Of a DNA stretch of 64,000 nt, positions 14,644 to 22,957 are shown in pieces. A program made the translations under genes and the position numbers. The notes beneath the pieces were generated by a model. That model had not been told where the DNA came from and ran no database searches. It was given only the letters and a program-made list of their open reading frames with translations. Where the stretch lies: contig JAEYOE010000001.1 in NCBI GenBank assembly GCA_023412005.1, positions 1-64,000 of the forward strand. The letters run 5' to 3'. The DNA is from Bacillota bacterium (GTDB taxonomy: Bacteria > Bacillota > Clostridia > Christensenellales > SZUA-584). Position 1 is the first letter of the stretch. Every line of letters begins with the position of its first letter.

Positions 14644-16452
14644 ATGACGATGACAAAGAACAAAAAGCTTTTGGCATGGATTGACGAAGTGGTCGACCTG
14701 TGTCAGCCGGACCAGGTATATTGGTGCGACGGTTCCGAGGAAGAGAATCAGAGACTGCTCAAAGAGATGGTTGATGGCGGCATGGCAACGATGCTGGATC
14801 CCGAGAAGCGTCCCGGATGCTATCTGTTCCGCAGCGACCCGTCCGACGTGGCACGCGTTGAGGACAGAACGTACATTTCGTCCGTGAAAAAAGAGGACGC
14901 TGGCCCGACCAACAATTGGGTTGATCCCACTGAACTGAAGAACACCATGAAGGCGCTTTACAAAGGCTGCATGAAGGGCAGAACGCTTTATGTGATTCCG
15001 TTCTCGATGGGTCCGATTGGCTCTCCGATTTCCAAAATCGGCGTGGAACTGACCGACAGCCCGTATGTTGTGACCAACATGCGCATTATGACACGTATGG
15101 GCAAACAGGTTCTCGATGTGCTTGGCGACGGTGAATTTGTGCCGTGTCTGCACTCGGTTGGCGCTCCGCTTGCCGAAGGCCAAGAAGATTCTTCGTGGCC
15201 GTGCGCGCCTATTGAACAAAAATACATCAGCCATTTCCCCGAAGACAGAACAATCTGGTCTTACGGCTCCGGTTACGGCGGCAACGCGCTGCTCGGCAAA
15301 AAGTGCTTCGCGCTGCGTATCGCTTCCGTGCAGGCCAGAGACGAGGGATGGTTGGCTGAGCACATGCTGATTTTAAAACTGACCAGCCCCGAAGGCAAAG
15401 TGAAATATGTGACAGGCGCGTTCCCGAGCGCGTGCGGAAAAACCAATCTCGCCATGCTGATTCCCACAATTCCCGGCTGGAAAGTGGAAACCATCGGCGA
15501 CGATATCGCGTGGATGAAGTTCGGTGAAGACGGCCGTCTGTATGCGATCAATCCCGAGTTCGGATTCTTTGGCGTGGCACCCGGCACCTCGATGCATTCG
15601 AACCCGAATGCGATGCACAGCACTGAGAAAAACACGATCTTCACCAATGTCGGCCTGACAGACGATGGTGACGTGTGGTGGGAAGGCATCGGCTCAGATG
15701 CACCGGCTCATCTGATTGACTGGAAGGGTAAAGACTGGGCCCCGGGCTCGGAAGCGCCTGCCGCTCATCCGAACGCGCGTTTCACAGCTCCTGCCGGCCA
15801 GTGTCCCGCTATAGCGCCTGAATGGGAAGACCCGAAAGGTGTGCCGATTTCCGCGATACTCATAGGCGGACGCCGCCCGAGCACGATTCCGCTCGTACAC
15901 GAAAGCTTTTCGTGGCAGCACGGCGTGTTCCTCGGTTCTATCATGGGCTCTGAAATCACGGCTGCGGCCATTTCCGCCAAGATCGGCCAGGTTCGCCGCG
16001 ATCCGTTTGCAATGTTGCCGTTCATCGGCTACAACGTTTGCGATTATCTGCAGCACTGGCTTGATATCGGCGAAGCGACCGATGCCGACAAGCTGCCCAA
16101 GATATTCTACGTCAACTGGTTCCGCAAGGACAGCAACGGCAAGTGGCTGTGGCCGGGCTTCGGCGAAAACAGCCGTGTGCTCAAGTGGATATTCGAGCGT
16201 ACAGAAGGGACCGGCAAAGCGAACAAAACCGCGATTGGCTATATGCCCACGACGGATGCGCTCGATACCGCGGGTCTTGATGTCAGCGATGCCGATATGG
16301 CTGAACTCTTGAAGATTGAGAAGGAAAACTGGCTTGCCGAAATCGAATCGATCAAAGAGCACTACAAAACATACGATCAGCCCACAAAGAAAATGCCCAA
16401 GGCGCTGTTTGATGAGCTGGCTGCGCTCGAAGAGAGAGTTAAGGGAATGTAA
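14644..16452 (+). CDS. pckG: Phosphoenolpyruvate carboxykinase (GTP)
   Basis: Interconverts oxaloacetate + GTP and PEP + GDP + CO2. In anaerobes it often runs toward oxaloacetate. The 602-residue length and motifs are of the GTP class: the active-site P-loop FPSACGKTN with the reactive Cys264, the metal-binding IGDDIAWM, FGFFGVAPGTS, and YGGNALLGKKC. I start at ATG 14644 after GAGGGTGAGGG; ATG 14650 is equally possible. It has its own promoter and a strong terminator. Confidence 0.95.
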   Translation: MTMTKNKKLLAWIDEVVDLCQPDQVYWCDGSEEENQRLLKEMVDGGMATMLDPEKRPGCYLFRSDPSDVARVEDRTYISSVKKEDAGPTNNWVDPTELKNTMKALYKGCMKGRTLYVIPFSMGPIGSPISKIGVELTDSPYVVTNMRIMTRMGKQVLDVLGDGEFVPCLHSVGAPLAEGQEDSSWPCAPIEQKYISHFPEDRTIWSYGSGYGGNALLGKKCFALRIASVQARDEGWLAEHMLILKLTSPEGKVKYVTGAFPSACGKTNLAMLIPTIPGWKVETIGDDIAWMKFGEDGRLYAINPEFGFFGVAPGTSMHSNPNAMHSTEKNTIFTNVGLTDDGDVWWEGIGSDAPAHLIDWKGKDWAPGSEAPAAHPNARFTAPAGQCPAIAPEWEDPKGVPISAILIGGRRPSTIPLVHESFSWQHGVFLGSIMGSEITAAAISAKIGQVRRDPFAMLPFIGYNVCDYLQHWLDIGEATDADKLPKIFYVNWFRKDSNGKWLWPGFGENSRVLKWIFERTEGTGKANKTAIGYMPTTDALDTAGLDVSDADMAELLKIEKENWLAEIESIKEHYKTYDQPTKKMPKALFDELAALEERVKGM

Positions 16453-16476
16453 TTTTAGCCCAAATAGAATCGCTGA

Positions 16477-16507
16477 GGAGCTGTCCGAAACGGACGGCTC
16501 CTTTTTT
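16477..16507 (+). terminator. Terminator after pckG
   Basis: Stem GGAGCTGTCCG/CGGACGGCTCC with an AAA loop and one mismatch, followed by six T. Confidence 0.92.
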
Positions 16508-16554
16508 ACAGCTTCTTCTTCCAAAGATATTGAAAAAACTTATTGGATTTTAGA

Positions 16555-16603
16555 TCGGTCATGCGAGGCGACTATACCCCTCCGGGGTTACGGGACTCTT
16601 TTT
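16555..16603 (+). repeat. Family B repeat, isolated right half
   Basis: Reads GCGAGGCGACTATACC, then the small hairpin CCCC-tcc-GGGG, then GGGACTCTTTTT. It is nearly identical to the right end of the complete element at 16634-16794. Its left half is missing or unrecognisable. Confidence 0.7.
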
Positions 16604-16633
16604 GTAGATAGGTTGCTTGTTTATATTGAAAAT

Positions 16634-16794
16634 AAAAAGAGTCCTATTGGCGGCGCTTGCCGCGATCTGCTTTGTATCTCTCAAACAAAAAGACTCAACA
16701 CTCTTCGTAGACGTATGATCTTCGTACCGCTCAGAATTATTTTGGTCGGTTAAGCGAGGCGACTATACCCCTCCGGGGTTACAGGACTCTTTTT
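16634..16794 (+). mobile_element. Family B element, complete: 161-bp MITE-like repeat
   Basis: Starts with AAAAAGAGTCCT and ends with its exact reverse complement AGGACTCTTTTT, giving 12-bp perfect terminal inverted repeats. Just inside the left end is the hairpin GCGGC-gctt-GCCGC; just inside the right end are GCGAGGCGAC and CCCC-tcc-GGGG. No open frame is present and no transposase is in the window. The family resembles a miniature inverted-repeat element moved in trans, but a clear target-site duplication cannot be read because the flanks are A/T-rich. Confidence 0.65.
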
Positions 16795-16882
16795 TTCTTT
16801 TGCTGTGTTTTGTGCATGGGCACTGTTATCTCTACTTTTTATATTCTTTGAATTGAGGAGGCACCCATTGATATAGAAAAAT

Positions 16883-16931
16883 AAAAAGAGTCCTATTGGC
16901 GGCGCTTGCCGCAATCCAGGACCCTATTTTT
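16883..16931 (+). repeat. Family B element, compact 49-bp copy
   Basis: Left end AAAAAGAGTCCT and hairpin GGCGGCGCTTGCCGC are joined almost directly to an imperfect right end AGGACCCTATTTTT. It looks like an internal deletion derivative of the 161-bp element next to it. Confidence 0.65.
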
Positions 16932-16969
16932 CTTTTTCTGTGATTTGTGGATGGGGCGAAGCTTTCTAT

Positions 16970-17016
16970 AAAAAAGGGGAGGGTCGCTTGTGCCCCGAAT
17001 GGGGTGTGACCCTCCC
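16970..17016 (-). terminator. Terminator of the MerR/ABC operon
   Basis: Read on the minus strand: GGGAGGGTC and GACCCTCCC form a nine-base-pair stem, with an inner CCCC/GGGG pairing, followed by TTTTTT. It lies 34 bases after the permease stop. Confidence 0.92.
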
Positions 17017-17049
17017 GTGAGAATATATGTGTTAATTGTATGTATGCAT

Positions 17050-17766
17050 TCAATCCGCCTTCAGCTTCCTGATGCGCCATATGCTCACAATCAGCGCCGC
17101 CGCAATGAACCCAACGAGCACGATCAGCCCTGTGGCGTCCCACGTGCCGCCGGTAAGGCTTTCAAAGCCCCATGTGGCGGGGAAAACCTTGCCGATGCTT
17201 TGCAGCACATCCGGCAGCATGCTGCTCGGGAACATAATGCCCGACAGCATAATAGACGGCAGGAAGATGACCTGAGAGATCATCGTGAGCTTGGAGCCGC
17301 TCTTTAAAAACAAGCCGAGCAGTGTGCCGATGCCAAGGCATGCGGTGATAAACAACGCGAGTGATACGAAATAAACAAGCGCAGAGGCGGGCACTGCCGC
17401 ATGGAACGCCACCGGAGCGATCAGATAAATGAGCGTGCTCATAATCATCAAGTGGACAAGAGCCGAAATCAAATTGTTGAGCGCCGCTGTCCAAAGCGGA
17501 ATACCGCCCACCTTGTATGCTTTTTTCATTTCGCTGCCGTAAAGCTCAATCAGCGGCGTTGGTGAGCCTAAAAACGCCCCCATCGATACGCCGAACACCG
17601 TCATTGCTTGAATCAGCGTTTTGTACGCTTCGGGATTGATTGAGGTGAATATACCGCCAATAAACAGGAAGAAGACAAGCGGCACCGCATAATATGTGAG
17701 CAGCACATATTTGTTTCTCAAATCAAGCTTCCACTGCAGGCCGATACCATATAAAAATGCGTTCAT
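17050..17766 (-). CDS. ABC-2 type transporter permease
   Basis: A 238-residue membrane protein with about six predicted helices. The segment near residues 165-185 (LPSIMLSGIMFPSSMLP) is the conserved ABC-2 motif before the final helices. It works with the ATPase encoded just upstream (the genes abut with no gap), giving an exporter half or homodimer of the drug or antibiotic-resistance type. Third gene of the MerR-regulated operon. Confidence 0.9.
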   Translation of the reverse strand: MNAFLYGIGLQWKLDLRNKYVLLTYYAVPLVFFLFIGGIFTSINPEAYKTLIQAMTVFGVSMGAFLGSPTPLIELYGSEMKKAYKVGGIPLWTAALNNLISALVHLMIMSTLIYLIAPVAFHAAVPASALVYFVSLALFITACLGIGTLLGLFLKSGSKLTMISQVIFLPSIMLSGIMFPSSMLPDVLQSIGKVFPATWGFESLTGGTWDATGLIVLVGFIAAALIVSIWRIRKLKAD

Positions 17767-18630
17767 TTATTTTCCCTCCTTTGCAATGTCAAGAAACCGT
17801 TGTTCCAGGCTCGCGTGCTCAATCTTTAAGTCGCGCACATGTGCACCGTCACGCTTTGCGGCAGCAAGCAGCTCTGAAAGCCCATCTTCTAAGCTGCCGG
17901 TTTCAAACGTATCATAGCCCTGATGTGTGCCGGTAAAAGCACAGTGCTTTAAAGAATCAAATGCGATCGGTGAAGTCAGCCTCACCATCACTTTGAATGT
18001 GTCTGAAACTTGCGCCGTGAGTTCACCCGCCGTGCCGATGAACACGATTATACCGTCTTTAAGTATCGCGATACGGTCGCAGAGCGATTCCACCTCCGCC
18101 ATATCATGGCTTGCAAGAATCACGGTTTTACCCTCCGACTTAAGCGCTCTGATTTCGTCATGCAACGCGGAACGGCCCTCCACGTCAAGCCCGGCTGTGG
18201 GTTCGTCAAGAAACACAATTTCAGGGTCACCCGTCAAAGCGAGCAGCAGATGCAGCCGCCGTTTCTGCCCGGTCGACATGTCTTTATACGCCTTGCTTTT
18301 TATCTCGTCAAAACCGAGCCTTGCAAGCAGCATGCTGTCAACAGACGCTCCGCTCCACTTGGCGAAAAGCTTCACTGCCTCATGTGCCTTGATGTGCTGC
18401 GGCAGGGAAGACGACTGCAGTTGAACACCGGCTTTGCCATGCACCTTGATGCTGCCCCTCTGATACTTTCTGATGCCTTCAATACACTCAAGTGTTGTTG
18501 TTTTGCCTGCGCCATTTGTGCCAAGCAAGGCAAAGATTTCTCCCTTCTTAACCTCGAACGAGATGCCTTTAAGCACCTCGTTGTCGCCGTAACTCTTGAT
18601 CAGCGACTTCACTTCAATCATGTTCTCCAT
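17767..18630 (-). CDS. ABC transporter ATP-binding protein, drug exporter type
   Basis: A 287-residue ATPase. Walker A is GTNGAGKTT, the signature is MSTGQKRR, Walker B is IVFLDEPTAGLD, and the H-loop is ASHDMAEVE. About 70 residues follow the ATPase core, as in CcmA/NatA-like exporters of the ABC-2 class. ATG 18630 has GGAGGG upstream and overlaps the end of the MerR gene by 17 bases, so translation is coupled. Confidence 0.92.
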   Translation of the reverse strand: MENMIEVKSLIKSYGDNEVLKGISFEVKKGEIFALLGTNGAGKTTTLECIEGIRKYQRGSIKVHGKAGVQLQSSSLPQHIKAHEAVKLFAKWSGASVDSMLLARLGFDEIKSKAYKDMSTGQKRRLHLLLALTGDPEIVFLDEPTAGLDVEGRSALHDEIRALKSEGKTVILASHDMAEVESLCDRIAILKDGIIVFIGTAGELTAQVSDTFKVMVRLTSPIAFDSLKHCAFTGTHQGYDTFETGSLEDGLSELLAAAKRDGAHVRDLKIEHASLEQRFLDIAKEGK

Positions 18631-19423
18631 CTAAACCCTCCATATTTGGCAGGCTGACGCCCGTTTGCACGAAGTAAGCTGTGAGCGCTTGGCCGATAAA
18701 CGCATCGACCTTTGCTTGTTTTTCAGCAATCTCTTCATCCCAGTCCTGCTTGCTTTCATTGAACTTGATCAGCTCGGGCAGCAGACTCATATCACCACCC
18801 GTAAAATCCATAATCATGTCCCACCAAGATTTGGCCATTTCCATGCCATCGGTGCTCTCAGGAGATACACCTTGTTTCAGCAGCTCAACAGTTTGATTAA
18901 GAATACTATGATATCGGCTATGTATCTGTAACCCTTTTTCCGGCTCTTCGTAGAATTTATCGCGGATATGATCCATTATTTTTTCATCAAGCAGCTTAAC
19001 CACCCAGTAGTTTTTGCTGTTAACCCTCAGCAACGCCACAATATTGGCATACTTATCAAAATCAACGGTTCTCATTCGGAGCACTTCCGTCTCGAGTGAT
19101 TCAATGGCCTCTTTTATTGAGCCGAGCTCTTTCATTTGCTCCTCGATGATGAGCTTTTGTTTGCCGAGTATCTGCGCGACGTCCTCCGGTTTGTCGAGCG
19201 GCAACAGCTTAGAGCGAATTTCATCGAGAGAAAACCCCAAGTATTTTAGCGACAAGACTTGGTGCAGCTTAACCATGTCTTTTTTTGTGTAGAGCCTGCG
19301 CCCGCCTTCACTCTTAGCGGAGGGCTTAAGCAGCCCCTCCTTATCATAAAACTGCAGCGTACGCACGGTGATGTTCATTTCCTTTGCGAGCTCTCCGACT
19401 GTCAGCAGGTTTTTATTTGTCAT
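18614..19423 (-). CDS. MerR-family regulator with TipAS-like ligand domain
   Basis: A 269-residue regulator. The N-terminal winged helix (LTVGELAKEMNITVRTLQFYDKEGLL) is followed by a dimerisation coiled coil and, from about residue 130, a helical domain resembling TipAS, the antibiotic-binding domain of TipA and Mta. The gene starts at ATG 19423 with GGAGGG seven bases upstream. It heads an operon with an ABC exporter, so a drug or peptide inducer is the simplest idea. The promoter at 19446-19476 has the MerR-type layout, so it should activate its own operon. Confidence 0.9.
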   Translation of the reverse strand: MTNKNLLTVGELAKEMNITVRTLQFYDKEGLLKPSAKSEGGRRLYTKKDMVKLHQVLSLKYLGFSLDEIRSKLLPLDKPEDVAQILGKQKLIIEEQMKELGSIKEAIESLETEVLRMRTVDFDKYANIVALLRVNSKNYWVVKLLDEKIMDHIRDKFYEEPEKGLQIHSRYHSILNQTVELLKQGVSPESTDGMEMAKSWWDMIMDFTGGDMSLLPELIKFNESKQDWDEEIAEKQAKVDAFIGQALTAYFVQTGVSLPNMEGLDGEHD

Positions 19424-19445
19424 ATTAAAACCCTCCATAATGTGC

Positions 19446-19476
19446 ATTGTAACATGTGACGCAGCGTCACAATCAA
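19446..19476 (-). promoter_or_regulatory. MerR-type promoter and operator
   Basis: On the minus strand, TTGATT and TACAAT are separated by 19 bp instead of 17. The 17-bp palindrome TGTGACGCAGCGTCACA (19455-19471) occupies the spacer. A long spacer with a dyad between -35 and -10 is the hallmark of promoters twisted into activity by MerR proteins. Confidence 0.88.
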
Positions 19477-19658
19477 GACCTTTTTTTAAGTGCTTCGTTT
19501 TTTTAAGATTTGACTGCAGTGATTTGGTTTATAATGAAGTAAGCAATGTAATGGTTATACTCAAAAGTCAATCGACTGTATCGAAATTGTCTATTTTGGA
19601 GTAGAACAAACCGTTAAAACATTGTATAATGAAAAAAAACCGAAGGAGTGATGCCAGT

Positions 19659-20063
19659 ATGATACGATTAATCTACGGAAAAAAGGGCAGCGGTAAATCA
19701 AAACAGCTTTTGGATCAGGCAAATGCGGAAGTGGAGAGCACCAAGGGAAACATCGTTTACCTCGATGACAACAACCGTTGCATGTACGACTTGAGGCATG
19801 AAATCCGTTTTATCAACACATCCGATTACAGCATCAACAATCCTGACAAGCTCTATGGTTTTGTTAGCGGCATTCTTGCCCGCGATTTTGATATTTCTTC
19901 TGTTTACATAGATGGCCTTAAACACATGGTGAAATACGACAGCGCCGAATTGAAAGGTCTGCTTGAAAGCTTTGACACGCTGTTCTCAGATATCAACGCG
20001 TATCTGGTGGTCAGCGGCAGCGACGATATGCCCGAATATATGAGCAAATATATAGCGGGATAA
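19659..20063 (+). CDS. Small P-loop protein, function unknown
   Basis: A 134-residue protein starting MIRLIYGKKGSGKSKQ, a Walker A motif at the very N-terminus. A Walker B-like VYIDGL stretch lies near residue 87. Similar short P-loop proteins are common in Clostridia and are often labelled twitching motility PilT-like, without evidence. The start at 19659 has AAGGAG about ten bases upstream; a longer frame from 19629 lacks a site. It stands alone, ahead of the thrC leader. Confidence 0.75.
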   Translation: MIRLIYGKKGSGKSKQLLDQANAEVESTKGNIVYLDDNNRCMYDLRHEIRFINTSDYSINNPDKLYGFVSGILARDFDISSVYIDGLKHMVKYDSAELKGLLESFDTLFSDINAYLVVSGSDDMPEYMSKYIAG

Positions 20064-20079
20064 ACGGTACTGACTTTAC

Positions 20080-20170
20080 AACCTGCGCGGGGCGGCAAGC
20101 TGTCAGGCGGCCATAGGGGGCGGCGTGATAAGCCGGTATGCCATGCGCAGGTTTGTTTTTGAAGCCCTGC
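20080..20170 (+). ncRNA. Branched structured element with T-run upstream of thrC
   Basis: AACCTGCGC (20080-20088) pairs perfectly with GCGCAGGTT (20155-20163), closing about 65 bases that can fold further (GGCCATA with TATGCC, CGGC with GCCG), and is followed by TGTTTTT. It could be an elaborate terminator for the preceding P-loop gene, a small RNA, or a regulatory leader for threonine synthase. It does not match T-box, SRP or any riboswitch consensus I know. Confidence 0.45.
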
Positions 20171-20173
20171 CGG

Positions 20174-20199
20174 CAAAGCGGCAAAGGGCATAATATTTG
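20174..20199 (+). promoter_or_regulatory. Hairpin just before the thrC ribosome binding site
   Basis: GCCCT/AGGGC with inner GCCG/CGGC around a short loop, ending five bases before the AT-rich run that leads into GGAGG. It may affect thrC translation or mark the end of the leader structure. Confidence 0.4.
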
Positions 20200-20210
20200 G
20201 AGGATTCTAG

Positions 20211-21668
20211 ATGAAGCTCATTAGTACAAGAAACAGTGCCGAGCGCTTTGAAGCGTCGGCGGCCACTGTGCAGGGACTATCACCGGAAGGGGGGCTCTTT
20301 GTGCCCACGGCGTTTGCAAATCTCGGGCCGCTGCGTGACCTCGCGGCGCTTTCTTATCCTGAGCTCTGCGCCCGGGTTCTCATGTGTTATTACGAGGATC
20401 TGGGAGATTTAGAGGCGCTGACCACCGCCGCATATGCGGGGTTCGACGATAAAAAGGTAGCACCGCTGAAAAAAACGGCCGACGGTGAATTTGTGCTGGA
20501 GCTTTGGCACGGGCCGACTCTCGCGTTTAAGGATATGGCACTCTCCGTGCTGCCGCGCCTGATGACCGCCGCGATGGACGGCGGCCCTGATGTGCTGATA
20601 CTCGTTGCGACATCGGGGGATACGGGCAAGGCTGCGCTCGAGGGCTTTTGCGATGTACCGCATACAAAAATCGTCGTGTTTTACCCGAATGAAGGCGTCT
20701 CTGAGATGCAGCGGCTGCAGATGGTGACGCAGGAAGGCGGCAATACGCATGTGGTAGCGGTGCACGGCAACTTTGACGATGCGCAAAACGCCGTGAAGGC
20801 GATGTTTACCAACAGCGAGTTCGCTGCGAAGGTGAGTGCGAAGGGCTTCAGTCTCTCGTCCGCCAACTCGATCAATTTCGGGCGGCTTGCGCCGCAGATT
20901 GCCTACTATGTGGGCGCTTATACACAGCTGCTCAACAGCGGTGAGATAGCAGACGGCGAAGAGATCAATTTCGTGGTGCCCACGGGCAACTTCGGCAACA
21001 TACTCGCCGCGTATTACGCAAAACGTATGGGGCTGCCGATAAAGCGGCTGATCTGCGCGTCGAACAAGAACAACGTGCTGACCGACTTTTTCCGTAAAGG
21101 CACGTATGCGTTAAACCGCCCGTTCTACAAAACGATGTCGCCGTCGATGGACATACTGATATCGAGCAACTTAGAACGGCTGCTATTTGAACTGACAGGG
21201 CGTGATGAGCAGGCCGTGAACGCGATGATGAGCCAGCTTAAAGCCGAAGGACGTTACGACATCAGTGACGCGGCAAAAGAGGCGCTCGAAGCCGATTTTT
21301 ACGCCGACTGGTGCGACGAAGCCGAAACGATGGCATGTATCAAAAGAACGTTTGAACAAAAAGGCTATCTGCTCGATACGCATACCGCCGTGGCGATGGG
21401 CGTGTATGAAAAATACAAAGCATGCGGCGATACCACCAAAACGGTGGTGGTTTCAACCGCGTCGCCATACAAGTTCCCTGAGGATGTATTAAACTCGCTC
21501 GGCGTATCCACACAGGGTATGGACAGCTTTGAGATGGCGCGGCGTCTGTCCGAAATGACCGGCACGCCGCTGCCCCGGCAGATCACAGCGCTCGAAACAA
21601 AGCCGGTGCGCCACACCACCGTGGTCGATAAGGATGCACTGTCATCTGCGGTGCTTGAGGTGCTTTAA
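20211..21668 (+). CDS. thrC: Threonine synthase
   Basis: PLP enzyme converting O-phosphohomoserine to threonine. At 485 residues it is the long, yeast/E. coli-type class, with the PLP lysine at 107 in HGPTLAFKDMAL, the phosphate-binding ATSGDTGKAAL loop, and the VPTGNFGN segment. GGAGG lies seven bases before the ATG. It is followed after two bases by a DUF503 gene, so it heads a run thrC-DUF503-trpS-HAD. MetA in this window draws on the same homoserine branch. Confidence 0.95.
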   Translation: MKLISTRNSAERFEASAATVQGLSPEGGLFVPTAFANLGPLRDLAALSYPELCARVLMCYYEDLGDLEALTTAAYAGFDDKKVAPLKKTADGEFVLELWHGPTLAFKDMALSVLPRLMTAAMDGGPDVLILVATSGDTGKAALEGFCDVPHTKIVVFYPNEGVSEMQRLQMVTQEGGNTHVVAVHGNFDDAQNAVKAMFTNSEFAAKVSAKGFSLSSANSINFGRLAPQIAYYVGAYTQLLNSGEIADGEEINFVVPTGNFGNILAAYYAKRMGLPIKRLICASNKNNVLTDFFRKGTYALNRPFYKTMSPSMDILISSNLERLLFELTGRDEQAVNAMMSQLKAEGRYDISDAAKEALEADFYADWCDEAETMACIKRTFEQKGYLLDTHTAVAMGVYEKYKACGDTTKTVVVSTASPYKFPEDVLNSLGVSTQGMDSFEMARRLSEMTGTPLPRQITALETKPVRHTTVVDKDALSSAVLEVL

Positions 21669-21670
21669 GC

Positions 21671-21946
21671 ATGTATTGCTCCTGCTTTGAGGTGACGATG
21701 AGGGTTCCCGGAGCGGCCAGCTTAAAGGACAGGCGCAGTGTGGTGAAAAGCCTCAAGGAACGCTGCAAAAGCCGCTTTAACGTTTCTGTGGTGGAATGCG
21801 GTGAAGACGGCAAATGGCAAAAGGCGAGCCTTGGGTTTGCGCTGGCGGCCATCAGCTTAACAGCGGCAGAGCAGCAGACGCAAGCCGTGATTGACTTCTT
21901 GGTTGAGGACGGCAGAATTGAAATCATAGACATTGAAAGACTCTAG
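21671..21946 (+). CDS. DUF503 (YlxP-like) protein
   Basis: A 91-residue protein of the DUF503 family. It shows the family pattern SLKDRRSVVKSLKERCKSRFNVSVVE and then the alpha/beta ending. In Bacilli the relative YlxP sits in the nusA-infB operon and is linked to ribosome maturation; its role here is not known. GAGGTG from the end of thrC serves as its ribosome site. Confidence 0.88.
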   Translation: MYCSCFEVTMRVPGAASLKDRRSVVKSLKERCKSRFNVSVVECGEDGKWQKASLGFALAAISLTAAEQQTQAVIDFLVEDGRIEIIDIERL

Positions 21947-21955
21947 GAGGAAACA

Positions 21956-22957
21956 ATGGGAGACAAAAAGATCATATTTTCGGGCGTGCAGCCGTCGGGC
22001 GTGCTAACCATCGGCAACTATCTCGGTGCGATTAAGAACTGGGTGAAGCTGCAGGACGAATACAACTGCTATTACTGCGTGGTGGATATGCACGCGCTGA
22101 CCGTGAGGCAGGATGCGGCGAACTTGCGCAAGCGCTGCCTCGATACGATGGCGCTGCTGCTCGCCGCCGGGCTCGATCCCGAAAAGAATATCATGTATTT
22201 TCAGTCTCATGTCTCCTGCCATACGGAGCTGATGTGGGTGCTCAACTGCTTCACCTATTTGGGTGAGCTGTCGCGCATGACGCAGTTTAAAGAGAAGAGC
22301 GAACGCCACGCGGACAACATCAACGCGGGGCTTTTTACATACCCGGTGCTGATGGCGGCGGACATACTGCTGTTCGAATCCGATCTGGTGCCGGTGGGGG
22401 CCGACCAAAAGCAGCATCTGGAGATTACGCGCGATATCGCGCAGCGGTTTAACAACATATACGGGGATGTGTTCGTGGTGCCCGAGCCGTATATACCCAA
22501 GGCGGGCGCACGCGTGATGAGCCTTGCCGACCCGGAGAGCAAGATGAGCAAATCGGACGAAAACGAGAACGCGTATATCTCGCTGCTCGACCCGCCCGAC
22601 GCGATACAAAGAAAGTTCAAACGCGCTGTGACCGATTCGGACGGGCAGATCAAGTATTCTGACGACAAGCCGGGCGTGTCGAATTTGATGTCGATATACA
22701 GCGCGGTGACGGGGCTGACCTTTGAGCAGATTGAAGCTGAGTTTGAGGGCCAAGGGTATGGTGTGCTGAAATCGCGCGTGGCGGATGCGGTGTGCGCCGA
22801 GCTGGAGCCGCTGCAGCAGCGCTATGCGGCCATTCGTGCCGACAAGGCGTATTTGAATCAGGTGATACAGAGCGGAGCGGAGCGCGCGGGCAAAAACGCT
22901 GTGCGGATGCTGCGTAAGGTGTATAAAAAGATTGGCGTGGCCCCGAGGGAGTTATGA
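21956..22957 (+). CDS. trpS: Tryptophanyl-tRNA synthetase
   Basis: Charges tRNA-Trp. The 333-residue class Ic synthetase has the HIGH-equivalent TIGNYLGA near the N-terminus (after SGVQPSG) and the KMSKS loop SKMSKSDEN. AGGAGG lies six bases before the ATG. Unlike valS it has no T-box of its own and is probably read from the thrC transcript. Confidence 0.96.
   Translation: MGDKKIIFSGVQPSGVLTIGNYLGAIKNWVKLQDEYNCYYCVVDMHALTVRQDAANLRKRCLDTMALLLAAGLDPEKNIMYFQSHVSCHTELMWVLNCFTYLGELSRMTQFKEKSERHADNINAGLFTYPVLMAADILLFESDLVPVGADQKQHLEITRDIAQRFNNIYGDVFVVPEPYIPKAGARVMSLADPESKMSKSDENENAYISLLDPPDAIQRKFKRAVTDSDGQIKYSDDKPGVSNLMSIYSAVTGLTFEQIEAEFEGQGYGVLKSRVADAVCAELEPLQQRYAAIRADKAYLNQVIQSGAERAGKNAVRMLRKVYKKIGVAPREL

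Noticed and set aside
16540..16940. CRISPR-like array from repeated words
   Set aside because: The repeats are of two different kinds, spaced irregularly, with terminal inverted repeats rather than regular repeat-spacer units, and no cas genes are near.
20080..20170. Small SRP RNA or T-box before thrC
   Set aside because: The conserved SRP loop and the T-box TGGTACCGCG sequence are both absent.
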